Below, piece after piece: positions 52,266-63,805 of a stretch of 64,000 bases of DNA (its first letter is position 1; every line of letters begins with the position of its first letter). Source of the stretch: Flavobacteriales bacterium (lineage in GTDB: Bacteria > Bacteroidota > Bacteroidia > Flavobacteriales_D > Crocinitomicaceae); the NCBI GenBank assembly GCA_947497485.1, contig CANMHB010000009.1, positions 1 through 64,000 of the forward strand, read 5' to 3'. A model generated the notes under the pieces. The model saw only the letters and a program-made list of their open reading frames with translations, had not been told where the DNA came from and ran no database searches. Made by a program: the position numbers and the translations under genes.

Positions 52266-52877
52266 TTAAAAAATCAAATCTATAAACTGTTTTCCTTTAT
52301 CCAAATTTAATAAGAGGCAATAAATAATTCCAAAAATTGCACCTCCAATATGTGCATCATGGGCAATTCCGGTTCCACCTCTTCGCATTGCAAAATATTC
52401 AATCAATAAATAAATTGGTCCGAAAAGAAATGCTGGAATAGGAATAGGAATGAACATTAGCATCAGGCTCATTGTAGGATTCCAAATAATACAAGCAAAA
52501 ATTATAGCCGAAACCGCACCCGACGCACCCAAACTTCGATAAGAAGGATTATCTTGATTTTTAAAATAAACAATTAATCCCGCAAAAATTCCTCCAATAA
52601 AATAGATGATACAAAAATGCAATATGCCTTGAAAATCCCCATATTCAGTTCGTAATTGCCTTTCAAAAATTTCACCTAGGGAGAAAAGCGAAATCATATT
52701 GAAAGCTAAATGCATAATATCCGAATGTATTAGAATATGCGAAACAAATCGATAATATTGCCTGTCCTGTTTAACTAAATAGGGAATAAACAACATTTTT
52801 TCTTTCATTTCAAAATTCTGATTTGCTTGCCATGAGATAGCAATTGTTAAAATCAAAATCAAGAATATTAAACTCAT
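52266..52877 (-). CDS. Rhomboid-family intramembrane serine protease
   Basis: 203 aa, six membrane helices. The rhomboid catalytic pair is present: Ser in SLGASGAVSAIIF and His in AHIGGAIFGIIY. The helix-2 HxxxN motif (HLAFNM) and the L1-loop region are also present. It cleaves membrane helices within the inner membrane; substrates unknown. It is transcribed with the class IV aminotransferase. Confidence 0.9.
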   Translation of the reverse strand: MSLIFLILILTIAISWQANQNFEMKEKMLFIPYLVKQDRQYYRFVSHILIHSDIMHLAFNMISLFSLGEIFERQLRTEYGDFQGILHFCIIYFIGGIFAGLIVYFKNQDNPSYRSLGASGAVSAIIFACIIWNPTMSLMLMFIPIPIPAFLFGPIYLLIEYFAMRRGGTGIAHDAHIGGAIFGIIYCLLLNLDKGKQFIDLIF

Positions 52878-52935
52878 GCGTCGAAAAATGATTAAATTCG
52901 ATAGATAAAGTGCTAAAGTTAAAAAGTTTCAGATT

Positions 52936-54513
52936 TTGAAAAGTGTAATATATCTTTTTTTTATGATTTTGTTTTTTGCGAGTTGTTCGACGAAATCTAC
53001 AAAAGCAAAAAACGCATTCTTAAAAGATAAATCCTTAACCGAAAAAGAAAAACTAGCAAAAATAATTGAAGCCGATTATCTTAAATCACTTGGTTTTAAG
53101 GAAAATGAAATCACCTGGATACGAACTTTTTACCTACAAAATGATTTGAAACGTTTGTTTTCCAATGACTCAACATTGAATGAATCAGGTTCCGAAATGC
53201 AAGTCGAAATGGATCGAAGCATTGCTTACGGAATTCCAAAAATCCGTATCCATCAGTACAAAACTAAAAAGCTTCATCCATTGGAAAAAGAAGTTGTTTT
53301 GATGTATAATTTCGGTCGAATGATTTCAGATTTAAATGTTGGTTTTTTTGATTTTGAAAATAAAAAACTGAAAGATGAGATTCCATCAAATTTAGAATTC
53401 GTAAAACTTTTAGAAAAATCCAAAGATTCAACTTTCTCTCGAATTTTCTTATCCCAAGGACCAGCTGATACGAATTATCGATTTTTAGCATCTAATATTT
53501 TCAACTATGCTACCAATCACAAAATTGATACTTGTGAATTCAACATTTCTGAAAAATCCAAACCAGAAAAGATTTTTGAAGGGGCTCGAAAATCGCTTTT
53601 GTCAAAGGGTTGGATAACCGAAAAATCAGATAGTTTAGCTATTTTAGAACAACTCAAACTTTTTCAAATAGAGAATGGCTTATCCGGTGATCGTAGATTA
53701 AATACAAATACGATATATGCGCTCAATGAAAGCACCTATGAAAAACTTTTGCGAGCAGCTTTGTCTCTTGATCGATTTCGGTCCGCTGAGAAAAAACCTA
53801 AAAAATTCGTTCGGGTTAATATTCCCGAATTCAAATTATACTTCTACGCGGATGATACGCTGAGAAATATTCACCGAATTATCGTTGGAAAACAACAAAA
53901 TCAAACACCTCAATTGGAGTCTAAAATCTCGAAAATTATCGTTAATCCCTATTGGAAAGTACCATCTTCCATCGCGAACAATGAAATTTTGCCTGCGGTC
54001 AGAAGAAACAGAGGGTATTTGGCTAAAAATCATTACAAGATATACAAAGGAGAAGATCAAGAAGTTGATCCTTCAACAGTAAATTGGAGTGGTCGCAGTT
54101 CGATGCCATACACGGTTATTCAGCAACCAGGCGCACACAATAGCCTAGGGGTAATTAAATTTGAATTTCACAATTCATATAGTGTTTATGTGCATGACAC
54201 GCCAAATAAAAATCTTTTTAATACAGTTTTTAGAAGTTACTCACATGGATGCATGCGATGCGACAAGCCCATAGAGTTAGCGAAATCAATTTTAACCTTT
54301 GACAGCATTCCCCGTAAAGCCAATCCATTTCGTGCCGATACGTTGGATAGCCTTCTTGCAAAACCAGATAATTTGCCCATTCCTTTGATAGAGCAAATAC
54401 CCATTTACGTGGTTTACGAAACAGTGGCTGCAGAAAAAGAAAACCTCATTTTTCACCTTGACCTTTATCGCAGGGAAGAGGAACTTGTGAAAATTCTAAA
54501 AGGGAAAAAATAA
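52936..54513 (+). CDS. L,D-transpeptidase (YcbB-like) lipoprotein
   Basis: 525 aa from a TTG start at 52936. Starting there gives a proper lipoprotein signal (MKSVIYLFFMILFFASCSTK); the next ATG (52963) would lose its basic n-region. A putative peptidoglycan-binding segment lies at about 200-270 (LKLFQIENGLSGDRRLNTNT, IYALN). The YkuD catalytic domain follows with VHDTPNKNLF and the active-site stretch RSYSHGCMRCDKPIELA (nucleophile Cys). It forms 3-3 cross-links or attaches proteins to peptidoglycan in the periplasm. Confidence 0.88.
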   Translation: MKSVIYLFFMILFFASCSTKSTKAKNAFLKDKSLTEKEKLAKIIEADYLKSLGFKENEITWIRTFYLQNDLKRLFSNDSTLNESGSEMQVEMDRSIAYGIPKIRIHQYKTKKLHPLEKEVVLMYNFGRMISDLNVGFFDFENKKLKDEIPSNLEFVKLLEKSKDSTFSRIFLSQGPADTNYRFLASNIFNYATNHKIDTCEFNISEKSKPEKIFEGARKSLLSKGWITEKSDSLAILEQLKLFQIENGLSGDRRLNTNTIYALNESTYEKLLRAALSLDRFRSAEKKPKKFVRVNIPEFKLYFYADDTLRNIHRIIVGKQQNQTPQLESKISKIIVNPYWKVPSSIANNEILPAVRRNRGYLAKNHYKIYKGEDQEVDPSTVNWSGRSSMPYTVIQQPGAHNSLGVIKFEFHNSYSVYVHDTPNKNLFNTVFRSYSHGCMRCDKPIELAKSILTFDSIPRKANPFRADTLDSLLAKPDNLPIPLIEQIPIYVVYETVAAEKENLIFHLDLYRREEELVKILKGKK

Positions 54514-54539
54514 ATCTCTAACTTTGAAAAAAAATCAAA

Positions 54540-55184
54540 ATGATTGTTTCTCCTTCAGTTCTTTCCTGTGACTTTGGCAACATTGAACGCGATGTTAAAA
54601 TGCTTCATTCTTCCGATGCACAATGGATTCATATTGATGTAATGGATGGCGTTTTTGTACCGAATATTTCTTTTGGTTTTCCTGTTCTGGATGTAATCAG
54701 AAAACATACAAACAAGGTTTTGGATGTTCATTTAATGATTCAAAATCCAGACAATTATATTTTAGACTTTAAGAAATATGGAGCCGATATCCTTACTGTT
54801 CATTATGAAGCTTGTACTCATTTGCATCGGACAATTCATGCAATAAAGGAGTCAGGAATGCAAGCAGGGGTTGCTTTAAATCCGCATACACCTGTTCAAC
54901 TTCTTGAGGAAGTTATTTCGGATTTAGATTTGGTTTTAATTATGTCTGTTAACCCTGGTTTCGGCGGACAAAAATTTATCCCTTCAAGTGTTCAAAAAGT
55001 TTCAAAATTGGCAAATTTGATTTCCCAAAAAAATTCGAAAGCGATCATAGAAGTGGATGGCGGTGTTAATCTGGAAACAGGACTTTTATTAAAAAATGCA
55101 GGTGTTCAAGCATTAGTTGCTGGAAGTTTTGTTTTCGGTTCGGAAAACCCCGTGGAAACAATTTCACAATTAAAGCATATTTAG
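54540..55184 (+). CDS. rpe: Ribulose-phosphate 3-epimerase
   Basis: 214 aa, a TIM-barrel epimerase interconverting ribulose 5-phosphate and xylulose 5-phosphate in the pentose phosphate pathway. Typical motifs: SPSVLSCDFGNIERDVKML, WIHIDVMDGVFVPNISFG, VLDVHLMIQNPDNYI, VMSVNPGFGGQKFIPSS-like and IIEVDGGVNLETG. It starts 26 bases after the transpeptidase stop. Length normal. Confidence 0.96.
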   Translation: MIVSPSVLSCDFGNIERDVKMLHSSDAQWIHIDVMDGVFVPNISFGFPVLDVIRKHTNKVLDVHLMIQNPDNYILDFKKYGADILTVHYEACTHLHRTIHAIKESGMQAGVALNPHTPVQLLEEVISDLDLVLIMSVNPGFGGQKFIPSSVQKVSKLANLISQKNSKAIIEVDGGVNLETGLLLKNAGVQALVAGSFVFGSENPVETISQLKHI

Positions 55185-55221
55185 CAAGTAACTAATCGCA
55201 TTTAATTGCGTTAAATCAAAC

Positions 55222-56331
55222 ATGAAGTATTTAGTTCATATTCTGTTTTTGTTTTTTCTTAACAGCTTTTTGACTTATGGTCAATCTGAACTTGAGGAAA
55301 AAGAAATTGTTTTAAATCGGACCCTTCTTGATTTAAGAGCAGCTAAAACAGATGCAGAAATCGAAAAACAAAATCGAATCTTTAAAAAAGAGATGGAAGC
55401 TTTTTTGAAACTAGATGGGGTGTTTAAATATCAATTCAAACATTTAAAAACCGTTGCTGTTCTCGATAGTCCGGATCAACTTGTAAGAATAATCAATTGG
55501 AATTTAGAATATACGGATATGTCATACTCTTTCTGTGCTTTTGTAATGCGCTGGGACGAAGACAAGGAAAAAGTGAAAATTACGGAACTAGTTGACAATT
55601 TAGATCCGTATTCTCCAAAACCGGAAGGTACTATAGATCCGAAAGATTGGTATGGTTGTCTTTATTATAAGATTGTTCCATTCGAAAGAAATAACAAAAC
55701 TGAGTATCTACTTTTGGGTTGGGATGGTGCTACAACTGGAAGCAATTTCAAATTTATCGATGTACTCGTGCTTAATGGCAATGGTTTAAAATTGGGAAGT
55801 CCCGTTTTCAAAGGAAAGAGCAAGGTATCGAAACGCGTAATTTTTGAGTATTCTGAAAAATCCGTTATGGCATTAAATTTTGAGGATAAACGAGAACGAA
55901 TTGTGTTTGATCATTTATCTCCTGAATCTCAATCTTTGGCGGGAATTACATCCTATTACGTTCCAGATATGTCGTATGACTCCTACAACTACGCAGATGA
56001 ATTATGGGTACTTAATGAGGATGTTATTGCTCTGAATAGCGACGACAATAATGACAAGAGGGAATTTTATGCGGTAAATGAGAAAACTGGAAAAATTGAA
56101 AAGCATAAGCTAAATAATTCATGGATTGACCCAACAGATGAGAATAATTCCACCGATGCAAAACATGTGGCACGAACACCTGAAAGTGAGGCTCAACGCA
56201 TTGCACAAGAAAAAGAAGAATTATTAATGCCAAAAGTTAAAAAGAAAAGTCGCAGAGATCGTCGTAATCCTTCAGGTCTATCGGTAACAACAGGAAAATA
56301 TAAAAGCAAAAAACGCAAAAAATTCGACTGA
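55222..56331 (+). CDS. Secreted protein of unknown function
   Basis: 369 aa with a signal peptide (MKYLVHILFLFFLNSFLTYG). An alpha-helical start (to about 70) is followed by beta-rich sequence with FCAFVMRWDEDKEKVKITEL, DWYGCLYYKIVPFERNNKTE and YLLLGWDGATTGSNFKFIDV. The C-terminus is strongly basic (PKVKKKSRRDRRNPSG, YKSKKRKKFD). I recognise a conserved Bacteroidota hypothetical pattern but no named domain. Its stop overlaps the start of the CvfB-like gene by one base. Function unknown. Confidence 0.75.
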   Translation: MKYLVHILFLFFLNSFLTYGQSELEEKEIVLNRTLLDLRAAKTDAEIEKQNRIFKKEMEAFLKLDGVFKYQFKHLKTVAVLDSPDQLVRIINWNLEYTDMSYSFCAFVMRWDEDKEKVKITELVDNLDPYSPKPEGTIDPKDWYGCLYYKIVPFERNNKTEYLLLGWDGATTGSNFKFIDVLVLNGNGLKLGSPVFKGKSKVSKRVIFEYSEKSVMALNFEDKRERIVFDHLSPESQSLAGITSYYVPDMSYDSYNYADELWVLNEDVIALNSDDNNDKREFYAVNEKTGKIEKHKLNNSWIDPTDENNSTDAKHVARTPESEAQRIAQEKEELLMPKVKKKSRRDRRNPSGLSVTTGKYKSKKRKKFD

Positions 56332-57152
56332 TGCAATTAGGAAGAATTAATCGCCTGACAATTGCTCGTCTTACCGCCCCTGGAGCCTATCTTTTTGATT
56401 TACAAGGGAACGAAGTTCTTTTACCCAAAAAGTACTTACTTCCCGAGCACATTGAAGGTGCAGAAGTTTCCGTTTTTGTGTTCAAAGACTCTGAAAATCG
56501 AATTGTTGCTACAACCGAAATTCCGCACATTTTACTCGGAGATTTTACCTATCTGAAAGTAATTCACAACAACCCTTTTGGCACCTTCGTCGACTGGGGT
56601 TTAGATAAAGACTTGATGGTTCCCTATGGAGAACAAACCCATAAGCTTGAAGAAGGAGAAATTTACCTTTTTACTTTGCGTTATGACAATGCTACTGACA
56701 GGCTTTTTGGAAGTATGCGCGTCAACAAGCTATTGGAACCATGTATAGAGGACATTGCCAATAAGGAAGTTGATTTATTAATTTGTGAGCCAACCAAACT
56801 TGGTAGAAATGTAATTGTAAATAACCGATATGCAGGGTTGATTTTTCAAAATGAATTGACAAAAAGCATTTCACGTGGTGAAAGGTTAAAAGGATACGTG
56901 CGAACAGTTCGAACCGACGGGAAACTGGATATCTCCTTGGAACCCACCTCCTTTGAAAAATACGATCAAGCAACTGAGAAAATATATGCGCTATTGAAAT
57001 CGAATCCACGATTAGAGTTTTCTGATAAATCAGATCCTGAAGAAATTAGAAAACATTTAGGGATGAGCAAAAAAACATTTAAGCAGGCTATCGGAAAGTT
57101 ATTTCGTTGGAAAAAAATTTCAATTTTCCCAAATCACATTGAGTTAAAATAA
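56331..57152 (+). CDS. CvfB-like S1-domain RNA-binding protein
   Basis: 273 aa. Tandem S1-type OB folds are seen: MQLGRINRLTIARLTAPGAY, GDFTYLKVIHNNPFGTFVDW with GLDKDLMVPYGEQ, and RGERLKGYVRTVRTDGKLDI with SLEP. A C-terminal winged helix (LGMSKKTFKQAIGKLFRWKK) closes it. This is the CvfB/YitL arrangement, associated with RNA binding and virulence-factor control in Firmicutes; the role in Bacteroidota is not established. The ATG overlaps the preceding stop. Confidence 0.85.
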   Translation: MQLGRINRLTIARLTAPGAYLFDLQGNEVLLPKKYLLPEHIEGAEVSVFVFKDSENRIVATTEIPHILLGDFTYLKVIHNNPFGTFVDWGLDKDLMVPYGEQTHKLEEGEIYLFTLRYDNATDRLFGSMRVNKLLEPCIEDIANKEVDLLICEPTKLGRNVIVNNRYAGLIFQNELTKSISRGERLKGYVRTVRTDGKLDISLEPTSFEKYDQATEKIYALLKSNPRLEFSDKSDPEEIRKHLGMSKKTFKQAIGKLFRWKKISIFPNHIELK

Positions 57153-57169
57153 TAGAGAATTGTTAAAAT

Positions 57170-57583
57170 TTGTTTGGAGAAGAATCTACTTCAAATTTTA
57201 TTTTACCTTTAATCAGAATTTCATTCATTTTGGAGGACTATAAAGAAAATAAAAGAGAATTAGATAAAGAGTTAGAGCGGTTTGTTACCCTTCTAAATCA
57301 ACTATTACCGCATTATCATACTCTTTTAAAGAAAAAAGATTTATCTCCAGATGAACTACAAAGACTCGGAGATATCGAGCATTATCTTTTAGGAGTGAAC
57401 GCTAAAATTTTAGACATCAAAGGTAAATTAGAACAAGATCTTTTTGGTCAATCTCTTCACACCTATTATAAATTAAAGGATAGTGCAAAAAAAGGAGATG
57501 TTAAAGCAAAGGTAAAGCTGGAAAAAATGCGCGATGGCTTTATTGAAGCATTAAACGCTGGAGACATCATCAACTTTAACTAA
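57170..57583 (+). CDS. Small helical protein of unknown function
   Basis: Up to 137 aa, starting at a TTG (57170); another TTG at about 57230 is also possible, and no ATG exists in the first 100 codons. Highly charged and helical, with coiled-coil-like heptads (NKRELDKELERFVTLLNQLL, LKKKDLSPDELQRLGDIEHY). The end AKKGDVKAKVKLEKMRDGFI is basic. No family recognised. It follows the CvfB-like gene by 17 bases and is probably co-transcribed. The start is uncertain. Confidence 0.5.
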   Translation: MFGEESTSNFILPLIRISFILEDYKENKRELDKELERFVTLLNQLLPHYHTLLKKKDLSPDELQRLGDIEHYLLGVNAKILDIKGKLEQDLFGQSLHTYYKLKDSAKKGDVKAKVKLEKMRDGFIEALNAGDIINFN

Positions 57584-57634
57584 TTCTAATGTTAGAAAAT
57601 AAAAATACACTTCTTTAAGATTGTGAAAGTCCAT

Positions 57635-57666
57635 AAAAAATGGGGAATATCCTAAGAAACTCCCCA
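57635..57666 (-). terminator. katG terminator
   Basis: TGGGGA (57641-57646) pairs with TCCCCA (57661-57666). On the minus strand the stem is followed by six Ts (57640-57635). It is 24 bases after the katG stop. A separate perfect palindrome GAAATTTATAAATTTC lies at 57672-57687, immediately after the stop. Confidence 0.75.
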
Positions 57667-57689
57667 CCTTTGAAATTTATAAATTTCAA

Positions 57690-60059
<2,370 letters not shown>

Positions 60060-60168
60060 CTAAAGCGACGAATGATTATTGTATTTTTCAATAAGTTCAT
60101 TGAAAATTTCTATGGTCGTTATTAAAACTGTAAAATCACAGTTCAACATTTTACTTACTTTTGTTAAT

Positions 60169-61410
60169 ATGATTCCTTTTTCACCTCCTCGCATTGACCA
60201 ACGTGTGTTAGATGAAGTAAATGCCGCTCTATTAAGTGGCTGGATAACGACTGGTCCAAGAACAAAATTGTTTGAACAGAAAATTTCAGATTATTGTAGT
60301 TGTAAAAAAACCGTTGCTGTAAATTCTTGGACTGCAGGGATGGAGGTGATGCTTCGTTGGTGGGGAATTGGCGAAGGAGACGAGGTAATAATTCCAGTTT
60401 ATACCTACTGCGCAAGTGCAAATGTTGTGATTCATACTGGAGCGAAACCAATCATGGTTGATATCGGTGAGGAAGATTTTAATATCTCGATTTCAAAAAT
60501 TCGTGAAGCAATAACTCCTCGAACAAAAGTTATTATGCCTGTTGATATTTCTGGATTCCCATGCGATTACGACTCAATTTATAAGTTGGTTGAAGAATTT
60601 AAAGGGGAATTTATCCCGAAAAATGAAAAACAGAAGAAACTTGGAAGAATTCTTATCGCAGCGGATGCAGCGCATAGTTTTGGTGCAATCTATAACAATA
60701 AAAAGTCAGGTGCTTTAGCTGATGTTACCTGTTTCTCGTTTCATGCTGTTAAAAATTTAACAACAGCTGAAGGTGGTACAGTTTGCTTTAATCTACCAGA
60801 AGGATTTGATCACGAAGAAATCTATAAAGAATTCTGCATCAAAATATTACATGGCCAGTCAAAAGATGCTTTGGCAAAAACGCAAAAAGGAGCTTGGAGG
60901 TATGATGTTCTAGAACCCGGCTACAAATGCAATATGACCGACATTCAAGCTGCAATTGGCTTAGTTGAATTGGAACGCTACGGAGATAATTTAACACGAA
61001 GAAAATCAATATTTGAGGCTTATGATAACGCTTTTAATAATGAGAAGTGGGCTATTACTCCTAAATACTCAGCTAAGAATCGAGAAACATGTTATCACCT
61101 CTATTTATTGCGAATTGCAGATGTTTCTGAGGAACAACGAGATGCAATCATTCAAGAGATATTTGAACAAGATGTCGCAGTTAACGTTCATTTCCAACCT
61201 CTTCCGCTTTTAACCGCCTACAAATCTTTGGGCTACTCCATCGAAGATTATCCCGTAGCTTATTTAAAATATGCCTCTGAAATTTCACTACCCGTATACT
61301 TTAACCTTAGCGATGAACAAGTTAGTATGGTAATCGCCGCCGTTAAAAATGCAATTAAAAAAGTTCTGGGGAACGCAGAAAAAGAGTTCCAAAGCATACA
61401 TTCAAATTGA
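60169..61410 (+). CDS. DegT/DnrJ/EryC1/StrS-family sugar aminotransferase
   Basis: 413 aa from the ATG at 60169. The domain begins at once with MIPFSPPRIDQRVLDEVNAA; a longer frame from 60079 adds 30 unrelated residues. PLP-dependent nucleotide-sugar aminotransferase: SGWITTGPRTKLFE, VNSWTAGMEVMLRWWGIGEG, EVIIPVYTYCASANVV, AADAAHSFGA and CFSFHAVKNLTTAEGG (Schiff-base Lys). The role is likely in surface polysaccharide or LPS synthesis, though no partner genes are adjacent. A TACTTTTG box (60156-60163) ends 5 bases before the ATG, which would give a leaderless transcript if used. Confidence 0.9.
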   Translation: MIPFSPPRIDQRVLDEVNAALLSGWITTGPRTKLFEQKISDYCSCKKTVAVNSWTAGMEVMLRWWGIGEGDEVIIPVYTYCASANVVIHTGAKPIMVDIGEEDFNISISKIREAITPRTKVIMPVDISGFPCDYDSIYKLVEEFKGEFIPKNEKQKKLGRILIAADAAHSFGAIYNNKKSGALADVTCFSFHAVKNLTTAEGGTVCFNLPEGFDHEEIYKEFCIKILHGQSKDALAKTQKGAWRYDVLEPGYKCNMTDIQAAIGLVELERYGDNLTRRKSIFEAYDNAFNNEKWAITPKYSAKNRETCYHLYLLRIADVSEEQRDAIIQEIFEQDVAVNVHFQPLPLLTAYKSLGYSIEDYPVAYLKYASEISLPVYFNLSDEQVSMVIAAVKNAIKKVLGNAEKEFQSIHSN

Positions 61411-61448
61411 GGTTTATCATCACACCTCCCTCCTATTACAAAAAAAAA

Positions 61449-61470
61449 GGCTGCCTCTTTTGAGACAGCC
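61449..61470 (-). terminator. Terminator of the S8 protease gene
   Basis: Stem GGCTGCCTC/GAGACAGCC (one mismatch) around TTTT. On the minus strand it is followed by a T-run (A-rich 61439-61448 on plus). It lies 28 bases after the protease stop at 61498 and between convergent genes. Confidence 0.8.
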
Positions 61471-61497
61471 GATTCATCAAGTAAAATCTAAATCGAA

Positions 61498-63585
61498 TTA
61501 TTGAACAATTAGTTTTGCTGTATGCATTTGATTTTGAAAATCGATTATTTGAATTTGATACATTCCACTTGTAAGATCAGTTAAATTTATTTGAATCATT
61601 TCATTAAGCTCTTCACTCATAATTGTTTGACCATTGGCGTTCAGAACATTTAGAACTTTTGCGTTGCCATTCCATTTAACTGTTGTATGATCTACAGCTG
61701 GGTTTGGATATACAATCATTTCGAAAGCTTCTAATTCTGTTTGATTGGCTGTTTGATTTTCTATTGTGTTATCCGCACCAATGAATCCCAAAGCGTTGTC
61801 ATTGTTGTAAAGTGGAGGTAGTGGATTTGAAGTTGTTGTAGTATCTGTTCCACTGTTATTTGAACTATCGTCTCCAGTATTAGAGCTATTTCCTTCGTTA
61901 TTGTCTCCGCTATTCGTTGTTGTATCAGTAAGTGTTGCAACTGTGAATGATTTTCCTACTGCACATCCGCTCGCTGTTTGTAAGTTTAAAAAGTATTCTC
62001 CACCTGCTAATCCGAAGATATCCTCTGTCGTTGCTCCGTTGCTCCAAGTGTAGCTTAATACGCTGTCTCCTGTAAAAGTAATGTCAATGCTTCCGTCATT
62101 TGCTCCTACTGCTGATTCATTTGTGATTGTTGGAATTAAAGAAAGTGATGGGTAGCTTAATGTTACTGTTAATGAATCCATTCTACAGTTATTTGAATCT
62201 GCAACAACTACAGAGTAAGTACCTTCAGATAGTCCTTCGATTACAGAAGTTGTATCTCCGTTGTTCCAAACGATACTGTATGGTGCATTTCCTCCTGTTA
62301 TGTCTATTGTAATTGATCCAGCATTTGGGTCGCAACCAGGGTTAACAAATGAGGTAAGTACTAATTTTTTATAATCTCTTGCCATTTCAACTGCTGCTGC
62401 TGCATTCAATCTTCCTGCTCCTAATAATCCTGCATAATTAGGATTCAAAGAATCAATGTTTAGAGCTGTTGATTTCAATATGTATTCAATGTCATCATTC
62501 TTTAAGCATGGATTCGCTGCCATCATCAAAGCTACTGTTCCTGATACGAAAGGAGCTGCAAAGGAAGATCCGTTTCCAAGAGAATAAAACCCAGGTGCAG
62601 TGCTTAATGGAACGTCATAACCAGGTGCACACAAATCAACAGATGCGTTATGCTGATGTGTAGTGGACGGGTTACCAATCGTTTTCTCATGGTTGTCGTT
62701 TTGTCCGATGCTTGTTACTGCAAAAACATTTTGATATGCTGCAGGATAAACTAAATTAGACGCAGATCCACATGTTGTTCCATTTCCTGCTGATGCCACA
62801 ATGAACGTTCCGTTATTATAAATTTCATTTAATGCTGTTTGAACATATGGGTTAAATGAACAACCTGAAGCCCAACTTAGGTTAACTACTTTACATCCAG
62901 CGTATGATGCAGCCAAAACATCATTGAAGTTCATTCGATATAATCCCAATGAAGTGTTGTATCCAATTGAACTTTTTCCGATTCCATTATTTGTATTACC
63001 ACCAGCAATAATTGCTACAGCTGTACCATGTGTTTTAGTTGCTGTGTTTGTTGCATCATAATAGTTGAATTTACCTGCTAGTTCCTCATGCTCTGAATAA
63101 AAATTTTGATCAGAAACACCGATTCTTACTTCAGAATTTCCGTGTGTAATATCCCATGCAGCATTCGCGTTTATTAAATCTAATGCATAATCAGTTCCAA
63201 ATGCAACCGTGTAATCATTCGGCATATCCAATGTTTCATAAACAGGTGCTTTCTCTACACGCTTAACTAAATTTGCTTTCGCCTTAAGATCGCTTATCAA
63301 AGTGTTTTGATCACAATCACATGTAAGTTCGATAACTTGTTTTAATTCTGAATTTCTTGAATTTGATAATGGACGATCAACACCTTTGATGTTATGTCTT
63401 GAAATTAATTCATTCATTGCCGGATTAACAGAAACTAAATTTCCTCTATTATTAATCGCTGGAACAGAATTATTGTTTTCGAATGATACCCAAACTTTTG
63501 ATTCGTTGTTTTGTGCAAATGCAATTGAACTAATAATTGTCATTCCTGTTAAGATGATTGCTTTGAAGTTTGTTTTTGCGTTCAT
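61498..63585 (-). CDS. T9SS-secreted subtilisin-like (S8) protease with SprB repeats
   Basis: 695 aa from the ATG at 63585, which gives a normal signal peptide (MNAKTNFKAIILTGMTIISS then IAFAQ). A short propeptide is followed by the S8 domain with the triad Asp (RIGVSDQNFYS), His (TKTHGTAVAIIAGG) and Ser (LGNGSSFAAPFVSGTVAL). After about residue 420 come one or two SprB-type repeats (GSITIDITGGNAPYSIVWNN, LSEGTYSVVVADSNNCRMDS), a Ser/Asn/Thr/Asp-rich linker, and a type A T9SS tail (VYPNPAVDHTTVKW to the end). An extracellular protease. Confidence 0.93.
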   Translation of the reverse strand: MNAKTNFKAIILTGMTIISSIAFAQNNESKVWVSFENNNSVPAINNRGNLVSVNPAMNELISRHNIKGVDRPLSNSRNSELKQVIELTCDCDQNTLISDLKAKANLVKRVEKAPVYETLDMPNDYTVAFGTDYALDLINANAAWDITHGNSEVRIGVSDQNFYSEHEELAGKFNYYDATNTATKTHGTAVAIIAGGNTNNGIGKSSIGYNTSLGLYRMNFNDVLAASYAGCKVVNLSWASGCSFNPYVQTALNEIYNNGTFIVASAGNGTTCGSASNLVYPAAYQNVFAVTSIGQNDNHEKTIGNPSTTHQHNASVDLCAPGYDVPLSTAPGFYSLGNGSSFAAPFVSGTVALMMAANPCLKNDDIEYILKSTALNIDSLNPNYAGLLGAGRLNAAAAVEMARDYKKLVLTSFVNPGCDPNAGSITIDITGGNAPYSIVWNNGDTTSVIEGLSEGTYSVVVADSNNCRMDSLTVTLSYPSLSLIPTITNESAVGANDGSIDITFTGDSVLSYTWSNGATTEDIFGLAGGEYFLNLQTASGCAVGKSFTVATLTDTTTNSGDNNEGNSSNTGDDSSNNSGTDTTTTSNPLPPLYNNDNALGFIGADNTIENQTANQTELEAFEMIVYPNPAVDHTTVKWNGNAKVLNVLNANGQTIMSEELNEMIQINLTDLTSGMYQIQIIDFQNQMHTAKLIVQ

Positions 63586-63761
63586 GGCGTTTTGTTTTTG
63601 TTTTATAAGACAAAGGAATATCCATTTCAAAAACTATATGACCACTTTATATTATAGCGAATTAAAAATACATAGTCACACTCGTAATCAAATAAGTGCT
63701 ATCATAAATCACACTAAGTGTTACTACTTAGGAAGCCTTTTTTTCACGTTTTTATTCGTCT

Positions 63762-63791
63762 TTTGATAGACTTTAAAAAAGTGTAATTTTA
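63762..63791 (+). promoter_or_regulatory. Putative promoter of the PhoD-like gene
   Basis: TTTG (63762-63765), 18-base spacer, TAATTTTA (63784-63791, one mismatch from TAnnTTTG), ending 14 bases before the ATG at 63806. Confidence 0.45.
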
Positions 63792-63805
63792 TAAAAGCTT
63801 ATTAC

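Noticed and set aside
60079-60168. 30-residue N-terminal extension of the DegT aminotransferase
   Set aside because: The added residues do not resemble the family, which begins at IPFSPP, and a promoter box lies inside this stretch.
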